From the NCBI GenBank assembly GCA_937915755.1, contig CALGGR010000006.1:1-9881 (forward strand): DNA of 9,881 bases. Reading direction: 5' to 3'. The first letter of the stretch is position 1. Every line of letters starts with the position of its first letter. Origin of the DNA: an uncultured Fretibacterium sp. (GTDB lineage Bacteria > Synergistota > Synergistia > Synergistales > Aminobacteriaceae). The position numbers were made by a program, and so were the translations under genes. The notes under the pieces were generated by a model. That model was given only the letters and a program-made list of their open reading frames with translations. It was not told the DNA's origin and did not search any database. Positions 1 to 6,954 of the stretch are shown here, in pieces.

Positions 1-26
1 AAAGTGAAGTCTATTTGTTTGTAAAA

Positions 27-42
27 GTCGCGAGAATGCGAC
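27..42 (+). repeat. Small hairpin upstream of tnpB remnant, possible IS left-end hairpin
   Basis: GTCGC (27-31) and GCGAC (38-42) form a perfect 5-bp stem with a 6-nt loop, about 25 nt before the first tnpB-like start codon. IS200/IS605 elements carry short imperfect hairpins near their ends, so this may be what is left of the element's left end. A 5-bp hairpin can arise by chance and the true element boundary may lie before the window, so the call is weak. Confidence 0.25.
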
Positions 43-66
43 GGCTGTTATTCAATGCTAAATATG

Positions 67-335
67 ACAGAAGAACAGAGAGCAGAGAAAACAAACGAAT
101 ATGCGAGAAGGGCAAACAGACAAGAGAAAAACGTAAGTCTCAGGTTTGTCGCGTATTCCGAGTAAAAATCTACATCTCTCACCTCAATGAAACACAAAAG
201 GAACACTTAAAGATGCTCTTTGTGGAAGCTAAATGGCTCTACAATGACGCATTAACTTTCATGAAAGACCATGACATCAGTGAATACGATACCAAAATAG
301 TAACAGTTCACTGCCTCGATAAAGACCGTAATTCG
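67..335 (+). pseudogene. TnpB (IS200/IS605 OrfB-type) N-terminal remnant, frameshifted and truncated
   Basis: An ATG at 67 opens MTEEQRAEKTNEYARRANRQ in frame 1. The likely continuation, REKRKSQVCRVFRVKIYIS and then HLNETQKEHLKMLFVEAKWLYNDAL, lies in frame 3 from about 123 to 330, so a frameshift sits near 120-130. Text of the type 'K-x-RVYxxKI..LxxxQKxxLxxLFxEaKWLYNxxL' is characteristic of the N-terminus of TnpB/IS1341-type proteins, the RNA-guided nucleases of IS200/IS605 elements. Similarity fades after about IVTVHCLDKDR near 330. The RuvC catalytic core and zinc finger are absent, so the gene cannot be functional. It abuts the remnant of an unrelated exported protein, which suggests a deletion fused the two. 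Recognition is by motif only, without a database search. Confidence 0.6.
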
Positions 336-339
336 GCAC

Positions 340-774
340 TTCGTCCTTTATGCTGCCGGGCAGACTGAATCGTTCGACGCCGAGCGCATCATAACCAACA
401 ATGGAGCGAGTATGATTCTTGCCTTGCTTGAGTTGAATATGCTTGCTTAAGGTGATGAAACAGTGCAGAGCTTGACGCACAACATCGGCTTGATGAACAG
501 CGGCGAAAGGCACAGCTACAAGTTCCTGGTGAAGCCTGAAGATTGGGATGACTGCAAGGATATTGAGGCCGTTTTCTACACGGACAGCGGAATAATCCGT
601 GAGAGTGTTTCAAAGTCTTCAGAAGACGAATCGGAAGATGAACCAGAAGATTGGTCGGACGAAGATGAACCGGAGGGAGTTGGCAGTTCAAGCGGCGGTT
701 GTGACGCAGGGCTTTCCGCATTGGGGCTTGAGGTCATCTTATCGGCATTTCTCACCAGATGCAAAGTACGGTAA
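340..774 (+). pseudogene. C-terminal remnant of a Synergist-CTERM exported protein, with internal stop
   Basis: Frame 1 is open from about 304 to a TAA at 448-450. It resumes through GDETVQSLTHNIGLMNSGE, then HSYKFLVKPEDWDDCKDIEAVFYTDSG, to the end at 774. The last part has a Ser/Glu/Asp-rich linker (about 600-690), then SSSGGCDAG, a short hydrophobic helix and a basic tail. This is the layout of the Synergist-CTERM domain, a sorting or anchoring tail of exported Synergistetes proteins. An apparent GTG start at 463 has no ribosome binding site and sits just after the in-frame stop, so I read the region as one decayed gene rather than a short new one. The Glu within the hydrophobic stretch also suggests decay. 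No promoter is evident and the upstream half is missing. The domain match is recalled from its pattern, not searched. Confidence 0.5.
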
Positions 775-854
775 TACATTTCGTGTGGGAAAACAAATTC
801 ACCTGTCGCTTCAAATAACTCAAATATGCTACACAGAAAAATTTTCCCTTGAAC

Positions 855-860
855 TATAAT
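855..860 (+). promoter_or_regulatory. Promoter -10 box for trpB
   Basis: A perfect TATAAT lies at 855-860, about 34 nt before the GTG start. It would start transcription near 867 and leave a leader just long enough for the AGGAGG at 878-883. No convincing -35 hexamer is present 16-18 nt upstream, so it may be weak or activator-dependent. Confidence 0.5.
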
Positions 861-893
861 ATATGTGATTTGAAATTAGGAGGAAAGTTTATC

Positions 894-2270
894 GTGAGCA
901 AATTCGATGTTCCGTACAAAATATATCTTGACGAGAAAGACATTCCTTCATCGTGGTACAACGTCCGAGCCGACATGAAGAACAAGCCCGCCCCCCTCAT
1001 TCACCCCGCGACGCTGAAGCCTCTTTCGTTCGAGGAGATGAGACCGATATTCTGCGACGAGCTTATCCGTCAGGAGCTTGATGACACTACGCCTTACATT
1101 CGCATTCCTAACGAGATACAGAACTTCTACAAGATGTATCGTCCCTCGCCTCTTGTTCACGCGGTCTACCTTGAGGAATTACTGGGTACACCGGCGCATA
1201 TATTCTACAAGTTCGAGGGGAATAACACGTCAGGTTCCCACAAGCTCAACTCCGCAATCGCTCAGGCATATTACGCGAAGAAGCAGGGTCTCAAGGGTGT
1301 TACAACCGAGACAGGCGCAGGGCAATGGGGAACGGCACTGGCTATGGCGTGTTCGTTCTTCCAGCTTGAGTGTAAGGTCTACATGGTGAAAGTCTCATAC
1401 GAGCAAAAGCCTTTCCGCCGTGAAGTAATGAGGACATACGGCGCAAGCGTTACCCCTTCCCCGTCAATGGACACCAAAATAGGCCGCAAAATCAACGCTG
1501 ATCACCCCAACACTACAGGCTCTCTCGGCTGTGCAATCTCTGAGGCTGTCGAGGTCGCAACGTCAACAGATGGCTATCGCTACGTTCTCGGAAGCGTTCT
1601 TAATCAAGTGTTGCTTCACCAGTCTGTCATAGGGCTTGAGACAAAGGCGGCCTGCGAGAAGTACGGCATCAAACCCGACATCATCATAGGCTGTGCAGGA
1701 GGCGGCTCGAACTTGGGCGGATTAATCTCCCCGTTCATGGGCGAAAAGCTGAGGGGCGAGGCTGATTACCAGTTCATAGCGGTTGAACCTGCAAGCTGCC
1801 CCAGCTTCACACGCGGAAAATTCGCGTATGACTTCTGCGACACCGGAAAGGTCTGCCCGATGGCGAAGATGTACACACTCGGACATGATTTCATTCCCAG
1901 CGCGAACCATGCCGGAGGACTACGCTATCACGGAATGAGCAGCATACTCTCACAGCTCTATCACGACGGAATGATGGAGGCTCGTGCTGTTGAACAGACG
2001 AGTGTATTCGAGGCAGCTGAAATGTTCGCAAGGGTTGAGGGGATTTTGCCCGCACCTGAAAGCTCACACGCGATTCGTGTTGCGATAGACGAGGCCCTGA
2101 AGTGCAAGGAGACCGGCGAGGAGAAGACCATAATCATGGGGCTTACTGGTACGGGGTATTTCGACATGACTGCTTACGAGAAGTATAACGACGGGACTAT
2201 GACCGACTATATCCCGACTGATGAGGATTTGGCGAAAGGGTTTGCCACTATTCCGAACGTCAGCCTCTAA
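894..2270 (+). CDS. trpB: Tryptophan synthase beta chain, TrpB2 type (PLP-dependent)
   Basis: This cytoplasmic PLP enzyme condenses indole with L-serine to make L-tryptophan. The GTG at 894 is preferred because AGGAGG (878-883) lies 10 nt upstream; the open frame extends back to 849 but with no such site. The resulting 458-residue length fits the long TrpB2 branch (TrpB-related, TIGR01415-like) better than the roughly 400-residue TrpB1. Lys117 in SGSHKLNSA is the expected Schiff-base lysine. ETGAGQWG (139-146) lies in the substrate-binding region and GCAGGGSN (266-273) is the phosphate-binding loop. No trpA or other trp gene is adjacent. TrpB2 enzymes are often found alone and are proposed to salvage indole. 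Another PLP beta-replacement activity is possible but less likely. Confidence 0.93.
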   Translation: MSKFDVPYKIYLDEKDIPSSWYNVRADMKNKPAPLIHPATLKPLSFEEMRPIFCDELIRQELDDTTPYIRIPNEIQNFYKMYRPSPLVHAVYLEELLGTPAHIFYKFEGNNTSGSHKLNSAIAQAYYAKKQGLKGVTTETGAGQWGTALAMACSFFQLECKVYMVKVSYEQKPFRREVMRTYGASVTPSPSMDTKIGRKINADHPNTTGSLGCAISEAVEVATSTDGYRYVLGSVLNQVLLHQSVIGLETKAACEKYGIKPDIIIGCAGGGSNLGGLISPFMGEKLRGEADYQFIAVEPASCPSFTRGKFAYDFCDTGKVCPMAKMYTLGHDFIPSANHAGGLRYHGMSSILSQLYHDGMMEARAVEQTSVFEAAEMFARVEGILPAPESSHAIRVAIDEALKCKETGEEKTIIMGLTGTGYFDMTAYEKYNDGTMTDYIPTDEDLAKGFATIPNVSL

Positions 2271-2293
2271 CTTCTGCGGGCAAGAATTTAACG

Positions 2294-2330
2294 GCAGGTT
2301 TTGCGTGGTAATGTTACTGCGTGAACCTGC
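2294..2330. terminator. Possible hairpin between convergent trpB and permease gene
   Basis: GCAGGTT (2294-2300) is the exact inverse of AACCTGC (2324-2330). Inside, CGTGGTA and TACTGCG also pair with two G-U pairs around an ATGT loop. The structure overlaps the last codons of the minus-strand permease gene. There is no T-run on either side, so this is only a candidate bidirectional terminator or mRNA 3'-end stabiliser. Confidence 0.3.
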
Positions 2331-3246
2331 TTCTTCTCAGAACCCAGCAGAAAAACGGCCCTCCCGCAACCGCCGTAATCACCCCCGCAGGTATCTCACC
2401 CATTCTCTGAGCCACACCGTCAGCAAGCCCCATCAATCCCGCGCCAACAACAAACGCATTCACCATTACGCGCCTGTGATTAGCCCCGACAATCCCACGC
2501 GATATGTGAGGCACTAAAAGCCCAACGAACCCAATCACCCCGAACGAACTCACGCACAGCGCAACCCCAATCGACGTTAGCACAAGAAGCACCCCCCTCA
2601 CGAAGCCCTCATTAACTCCCAAGACCGATGCCCTGTCCTCACCAAGCGACATAGCGTCAAGCGCGTTACCCATCACATAAGCCGGAACTCCGACGATTAC
2701 AGCTCCGGCCATGACCGCCCGCGCATCACCCCAGCCCGCGCCCGAAAAGCTACCCATCAGCCACATCACTACAGCTCCGATTTTGTCTCCTGCAATCGCT
2801 TTCAGGAACGTTACGCCCGCAGAAAGCACAGCGTTCGAGATTACACCCGCGAGGATTATACGTTCACGGCCTCCGTTACGCGCTATTGCACCCGTGAGAA
2901 TGAGCGCACCTATTGCCCCCGCAAATGCACACGGCATAACCATAAACGCACCGCCAAGAATCCCAATCGCCGCACCAAACGCCGCACCTGACGCAATTCC
3001 CAGAGTGTAGGGTTCAGCAAGAGGATTAGCGAGGAGGCCCTGCAAGATTACGCCCGAGACGCTTAATATTCCGCCCGTCAGCAATGAGCATAGAAGTCGC
3101 GGAAGTCTCACGGAATTTATCACAATCGCTTCTGGGGAATTTGAGTCGGTCAACAAAAAGCGGATAACGTCAGGAAATGAGATGTCCCATTCGCCCGATG
3201 AAATCCGCCATACTGAGATTGCGATTAGTATTATCGCGGGAAGCAA
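2314..3246 (-). CDS. FecCD-type ABC transporter permease (metal-chelate, corrinoid or heme import)
   Basis: This polytopic inner-membrane protein of 310 residues belongs to the BtuC/FecD/FhuB family, which forms the channel for import of iron-siderophores, heme or vitamin B12. Diagnostic motifs include RLPR (47-50), NPLAEPYTLGI (74-84), a glycine-rich stretch after it, and FGVIGFVGLLVPHISR near the C-terminus, which includes the region contacting the ATPase. It starts at a TTG one base after the cbiK stop codon, so it is probably translationally coupled. The frame stays open for about 22 codons upstream and encodes basic residues (KQKKIR) typical of the family's cytoplasmic N-terminus, but contains no ATG, GTG, TTG or CTG. 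An ATT at 3252 is the only near alternative. No ATPase or substrate-binding gene accompanies it here, so the substrate is not determined. Confidence 0.9.
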   Translation of the reverse strand: MLPAIILIAISVWRISSGEWDISFPDVIRFLLTDSNSPEAIVINSVRLPRLLCSLLTGGILSVSGVILQGLLANPLAEPYTLGIASGAAFGAAIGILGGAFMVMPCAFAGAIGALILTGAIARNGGRERIILAGVISNAVLSAGVTFLKAIAGDKIGAVVMWLMGSFSGAGWGDARAVMAGAVIVGVPAYVMGNALDAMSLGEDRASVLGVNEGFVRGVLLVLTSIGVALCVSSFGVIGFVGLLVPHISRGIVGANHRRVMVNAFVVGAGLMGLADGVAQRMGEIPAGVITAVAGGPFFCWVLRRSRFTQ

Positions 3247-3247
3247 T

Positions 3248-4156
3248 CTAATCTTCTTCTGTTTCTGTGTCGGTGTATAGCGCGTATATCTTTTTCACCA
3301 ACTCGCGCGCAACATTCTCGTCCTCGCCGAGACCGACAAGGTACTTCGTGATGTCCTTGTAACCGTTCTTCCTGAGGACGTTAATCCACGAGTCTTCGTC
3401 ATCTTCGCCGGCAAGGTCATTGTTAGCGTGGTCTCCCGCAACTATCATGAGCGGTGAGAGTACGAGCTTCTTGATTTCGGAATGACGCTTCAAGTCCGCG
3501 ACGACATCATCAATTTCCGGCGACGCTTCGACTGTCCCGATGAAGAATCTCCCGTAAGCCCTCTGGTTCAACGCGAGCTGTAACTGCAAGTACTGTGCGT
3601 TTGCGAAGTTCTCAGGCGTACCGTGCCCCATGAGAACGATTCCGACCTCTTTGTCCTCAAGCTGCTTTGAAAATCGCTTCATGAGAATGTCTGCCATAAC
3701 CTCGCACTCTTTCACGCCATCGAGGAATGGCCGGCACACACCGATTTCCTCGAAGCCGTATTTCCCGCTCATTCCCGCGAAAGCCCCCGCAACGTCAAGA
3801 ATCTCGTTGTATTCCTCGCCCGGTATCATGTGAGTTGGTATCACTGTAACGTACGAGTACCCCTCATCGTTGAGCTGCGCTAGTGCCTGCGAAGGGTTCA
3901 TGATGTTCTCGCCCTGTTCGCGCGCGATCTTACGGCGGATTATATTTGACGTGAACGAAAGCCTCACATCGACGCTGGGAAATTCCTTCTTCACCGTGTT
4001 GACGAGGTTGTCGATTGCCTTTCGAGCTTCGGGCATTGATGTACCGAATGAGACTACGAGCATTGCGGATTTCTTTATGTCGACCTCATGAGCTGACGAC
4101 ATGGCCGGAGTCATAATGAGTACTACGAGGATTAGTGCCGAGAGAAATTTTTGCAT
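3248..4156 (-). CDS. cbiK: Sirohydrochlorin cobaltochelatase, CbiK type, predicted exported
   Basis: CbiK inserts Co2+ (or Fe2+ in some contexts) into sirohydrochlorin in the anaerobic B12 pathway. The 302-residue protein has SFGTS (36-40) at the start of the first lobe, PTHMIPG with His109, MGHGT with His178, GTVEASPE with Glu210 and GDHANND with His243. His178 and His243 match the two metal-binding histidines of the family. Residues 1-22 form a clear signal peptide (basic start, hydrophobic core, SSAHE cleavage region), so the protein should act outside the cytoplasm, like the periplasmic CbiK of Desulfovibrio. AAGGAGG (4175-4169) precedes the ATG. It is first in an operon with a FecCD permease, which points to handling of a metal or tetrapyrrole cargo rather than biosynthesis alone. 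The acidic tail (ETEED) is unremarkable. Confidence 0.9.
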   Translation of the reverse strand: MQKFLSALILVVLIMTPAMSSAHEVDIKKSAMLVVSFGTSMPEARKAIDNLVNTVKKEFPSVDVRLSFTSNIIRRKIAREQGENIMNPSQALAQLNDEGYSYVTVIPTHMIPGEEYNEILDVAGAFAGMSGKYGFEEIGVCRPFLDGVKECEVMADILMKRFSKQLEDKEVGIVLMGHGTPENFANAQYLQLQLALNQRAYGRFFIGTVEASPEIDDVVADLKRHSEIKKLVLSPLMIVAGDHANNDLAGEDDEDSWINVLRKNGYKDITKYLVGLGEDENVARELVKKIYALYTDTETEED

Positions 4157-4193
4157 ATTGAGAATTTGCCTCCTTAAACTTTTGATACTCTAG

Positions 4194-4199
4194 ATTATA
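4194..4199 (-). promoter_or_regulatory. Promoter -10 box for cbiK-permease operon
   Basis: On the minus strand TATAAT reads from 4199 to 4194, about 38 nt before the cbiK ATG and ahead of AAGGAGG (4175-4169). No good -35 box is visible at 16-18 nt spacing, which would fit a regulated promoter. It is divergent from the promoter of the HD-domain gene. Confidence 0.45.
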
Positions 4200-4229
4200 C
4201 ACGCTGCGAAAAATCCGCCTTATGCGATA

Positions 4230-4257
4230 CTGACATATTAAGCCGTCAAGCTATAAT
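4230..4257 (+). promoter_or_regulatory. Promoter for HD protein / two-component unit
   Basis: CTGACA (4230-4235) is followed after 16 nt by a perfect TATAAT (4252-4257). Transcription would begin near 4264, which is downstream of the ATG at 4261 and so argues for the later TTG start at 4291. Confidence 0.6.
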
Positions 4258-4290
4258 TACATGGAAAAATTTTTACAGGGAGTTTTGACA

Positions 4291-4857
4291 TTGATACCAA
4301 CACGAGAAGAAGCATTAGCTCTTATTCGTCAGCACAACAAGGAAGAATCACACATTCACCACGCGCAGGCTGTTGAAGCAACGATGCGGCACTTCGCGGA
4401 ACTCTATCACGAAGACCCCGAGCTCTGGGGAATCGTCGGCCTCCTTCACGATGTAGATTGGGAGGAGACATCTTCAGCACCCGAAACTCATTGCCACGTT
4501 GCGCCCGAAATTCTCAGGAACGCGGGAGTCGATGAGAATATAATCCACGCGGTACAGTCTCACGGCTTCGGGATTTGCACGGACGTTGAGCCGGCCAATA
4601 ACATGGAACGCACACTCTTCACGATTGACGAGCTTACAGGACTCATCATTACTGCGGGACTCGTAAGGCCCTCGAAATCACTCGCCGACCTCGAATTGAA
4701 GTCCGTCAAAAAGAAATGGAAGGACAAGGCTTTCGCGCGGGGAGTGAACCGTGAAATCATCAAAGAGGGTGCGGAGAAAATGAACATGCCCCTCGATGAC
4801 GTTATCACAGAGACGATAAAGGCATTGAGGCCGGTCGAGAAAGAAATAGGAATGTAG
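4291..4857 (+). CDS. HD-domain metal-dependent phosphohydrolase-like protein
   Basis: The 188-residue protein carries a compact HD domain: His24 in HIHHAQAVE, the paired His53-Asp54 in GLLHDVDWEE, His91 in QSHGFG and Asp113 in TIDELTG. These are expected metal ligands of HD/HDIG hydrolases acting on nucleotides or phosphorylated metabolites. The substrate is not evident. I chose the TTG at 4291 because AGGGAG (4277-4282) lies 8 nt upstream and the probable promoter -10 box (4252-4257) would exclude the ATG at 4261, which would add ten residues. The response-regulator gene follows after 29 nt, so the three genes may be co-transcribed. A signalling role is possible but not shown. Confidence 0.8.
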   Translation: MIPTREEALALIRQHNKEESHIHHAQAVEATMRHFAELYHEDPELWGIVGLLHDVDWEETSSAPETHCHVAPEILRNAGVDENIIHAVQSHGFGICTDVEPANNMERTLFTIDELTGLIITAGLVRPSKSLADLELKSVKKKWKDKAFARGVNREIIKEGAEKMNMPLDDVITETIKALRPVEKEIGM

Positions 4858-4886
4858 CAATAATTTCAGGAGATGATGTAATTACT

Positions 4887-5528
4887 ATGGCTGTAAGAAT
4901 TTTACTTGCTGATGACCACCCTTTGACGCGCTCAGGAATTGCGGAGTTCGTGAGGCGCGAGGAATCATTCAAGCTCGTTGCGGAAGCGGAAGACGGAACA
5001 GAAGCGTGGGAGAAAATCAAGGAGCTTCACCCAGACGTAGCACTCCTCGACATTCGTATGCCAGGATATGACGGTGTTGCAGTCGCTCAGAAAGTCAAGA
5101 ACGAAGGCATGAACACTGCAATCGTGATGCTGACTTCATATGATGCACAGCAATATGTCATAGCCTCACTAAGAGCAGGAGCCAGGGGATTCGTCCTGAA
5201 GACCGTAAGTCCCAAAGAGCTGACAACGGCGATTAACACCGTAGCAAAGGGCGGGCTATATCTTGACCCTGAAGTAGCGTCAGTTATGGGCGAACAGGAT
5301 TTCATTCCCGAACAGCTCTCAGTCCGTGAACGTGAAGTGTTGCTCCTCGCGGCAAAAGGGCTTTCAAGCAAGGAGGTTGCAAAAAAACTCTTTATCAGCG
5401 AGCGTACAGTTCAGACACATTTGGCCTCAATATATGACAAGCTGGGCTCAAGAAACAAGACCGAAGCGTTGTTGCTTGCCTTGAAGTACGGAGTTGTTAC
5501 GCTTGAGGAATTATTGGAGGAAGATTAG
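4887..5528 (+). CDS. NarL/FixJ-family response regulator (REC + LuxR-type HTH)
   Basis: This 213-residue cytoplasmic transcription factor has an N-terminal receiver domain with the acidic pair Asp9/Asp10, phospho-acceptor Asp55 (VALLDIRMPG), Thr83 and Lys105 (FVLKTVSPKE). After a short linker, residues about 144-205 form a LuxR-type helix-turn-helix (LSVREREVLLLAAKGLSSKE, then VAKKLFISERTVQTHLASIY). Phosphorylation by the adjacent kinase should promote dimerisation and DNA binding. AGGAG (4868-4872) lies upstream at a rather long spacing. The kinase gene follows after 7 nt, a typical two-component operon. The target genes cannot be deduced. Confidence 0.95.
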   Translation: MAVRILLADDHPLTRSGIAEFVRREESFKLVAEAEDGTEAWEKIKELHPDVALLDIRMPGYDGVAVAQKVKNEGMNTAIVMLTSYDAQQYVIASLRAGARGFVLKTVSPKELTTAINTVAKGGLYLDPEVASVMGEQDFIPEQLSVREREVLLLAAKGLSSKEVAKKLFISERTVQTHLASIYDKLGSRNKTEALLLALKYGVVTLEELLEED

Positions 5529-5535
5529 CCGCTAA

Positions 5536-6924
5536 ATGCTTTCAAAGTTACGGAAGAAATTTGCGGGATCAGGGTCGAACTTCCTGGCCTTCCTGCTTTG
5601 TGCTTTAATCCTCCCGTCAGCCGCAGTAGTCCTCGTAGCAGTTGCCGGAATGCTTAGTCAGGAGCGTGCAATGGAAGCTGCCGTGAGTTCATATGTTCAG
5701 GATTTGGCTGAGAGCATGAGCTACCACTTGAGCAGCGACTCGGACGTTTGGACGTTCTCAATGTTGAGCGACTTCACACGCTTCCCATTCTTCTCATGGG
5801 GGCCGTCAATTCCGGGCTGGGTTGCTCTTATAGGTCAGGACGGGCGGGTGATAATAGCTTCCCCCGGCTCGATGGACATAATCTCGTCAATATGGCACAA
5901 CGACATGACCATAGGCAAAGCTGTTCGGGTTGAGGACAATGGAGGCTCACAGTACACCCTCGCTGTCTATCCTGTGAAGCGTCCAAGCGGAGGCTATGTT
6001 GTGGCCGCGGTATCATGGACGCAATTACTCGGCGGGCTTGTTGTTGTCGTAAGGATATGGCCGATTCTGATCGTCGTCATGGCCGGACTGAGCTTCTTTG
6101 CGATTCGGCTCTTATGGAGGAGAGTTGTGACACCGTTGCGTTCATTAGCCTCAAAGATTGACAGCATGACGCTGGGAAAGGACGTTCCCGAAAAGCTCCC
6201 TGAAGGAACAATTCAGGAAATCGAGAGCGTACATGGAGCATTGCAGAGATATGCACAGGCGGCAGTTGAACGGGACAATCTCCGCAACCGCTATGTAAGG
6301 GATGTAGTTCAGGCGCAGGAGCAGGAACGTATGGACATGGCCCGCGAGATTCATGACGGAGCATTGCAGGACGTTACGGCACTGTTGCAACAGATTCACA
6401 TGATAGAGGACGACGAGAACAAGACATCACGCTTGAAACGCACGGAGATTATAGCGAAGACGGTAGTGCGTGAACTTCGGCAATTCTGTGATGAGCTTGC
6501 ACCGCCTTGGATGGACTTGGGGGTAAACGAGGCTATAACGGAGCTTGCCGAAAGATTGTCGCAGGCATATGACATAGTGATAATGACCGACTATGACGAG
6601 GACACTGACGAGGCTGAAATTGAGAATGACAAGATACTCTCGCTTCTCAGGATAATTCAGGAGGCCGTCTCGAATGCAGTACGTCATGGCCACGCTACGG
6701 AAGTCAACATACAGCTGACGAGGGAGAATGACACTCTCACGCTTGAGATTGAGGACAATGGGAAGGGCTTTGAGGCCAGTAACATAAATCACGAGACGCT
6801 GAGAGTTGAGGGACATCGCGGGCTCGCGAGCATGACTGAGAGAATGAGCCTAATGAGCGGGAAATTGGAGATAACTTCAAAGCCTAGCGAGGGCACGAAG
6901 ATTATAGCGTCATTGAAGGTTTGA
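5536..6924 (+). CDS. Membrane sensor histidine kinase, HisKA_3 (NarX/DegS-like) family
   Basis: A 462-residue kinase that senses an unknown external signal and phosphorylates the neighbouring regulator. Transmembrane helices at about 15-40 and 164-193 bracket a roughly 120-residue extracytoplasmic sensor region (about 41-163, possibly a small PAS-like fold: GWVALIGQDGRVIIASPG). A HAMP-like linker follows (about 191-245). The HisKA_3 helix REIHDGALQDVTALL carries the phospho-acceptor His273. The ATPase domain shows the N-box with Asn380 (IIQEAVSNAVRHG), the G1 box DNGKGF (407-412) and a G2-like GHRGLASM. GGAGG (5516-5520), inside the regulator gene, can serve as its ribosome binding site, consistent with coupling. 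Confidence 0.94.
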   Translation: MLSKLRKKFAGSGSNFLAFLLCALILPSAAVVLVAVAGMLSQERAMEAAVSSYVQDLAESMSYHLSSDSDVWTFSMLSDFTRFPFFSWGPSIPGWVALIGQDGRVIIASPGSMDIISSIWHNDMTIGKAVRVEDNGGSQYTLAVYPVKRPSGGYVVAAVSWTQLLGGLVVVVRIWPILIVVMAGLSFFAIRLLWRRVVTPLRSLASKIDSMTLGKDVPEKLPEGTIQEIESVHGALQRYAQAAVERDNLRNRYVRDVVQAQEQERMDMAREIHDGALQDVTALLQQIHMIEDDENKTSRLKRTEIIAKTVVRELRQFCDELAPPWMDLGVNEAITELAERLSQAYDIVIMTDYDEDTDEAEIENDKILSLLRIIQEAVSNAVRHGHATEVNIQLTRENDTLTLEIEDNGKGFEASNINHETLRVEGHRGLASMTERMSLMSGKLEITSKPSEGTKIIASLKV

Positions 6925-6954
6925 GAGACTGCTCAGGCGTGGCCTCTCATTTTT
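6922..6954 (+). terminator. Rho-independent terminator after the kinase gene, shared with convergent gene
   Basis: TGAGAG (6922-6927) pairs with CTCTCA (6944-6949) and is followed by TTTTT (6950-6954) on the plus strand. The stop codon of the kinase gene is the first half of one arm and the stop codon of the minus-strand methyltransferase gene lies in the other arm. On the minus strand no T-run follows, so termination there would be weaker. Confidence 0.65.

Noticed and set aside
277..721. Overlapping minus-strand open frames of 78 and 110 codons opposite the exported-protein remnant
   Set aside because: No ribosome binding site, low-complexity Arg/Cys/Ser-rich translation typical of the reverse of an acidic Ser/Glu-rich region, and conflict with the recognisable plus-strand tail.
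599..859. 86-codon plus-strand frame in another register over the Synergist-CTERM tail
   Set aside because: It shows no recognisable domain and is explained by the acidic linker read out of frame.
2221..2517. 98-codon plus-strand frame running from trpB into the permease gene
   Set aside because: It overlaps two well-supported genes and has no ribosome binding site; the sequence is the antisense of a membrane protein.
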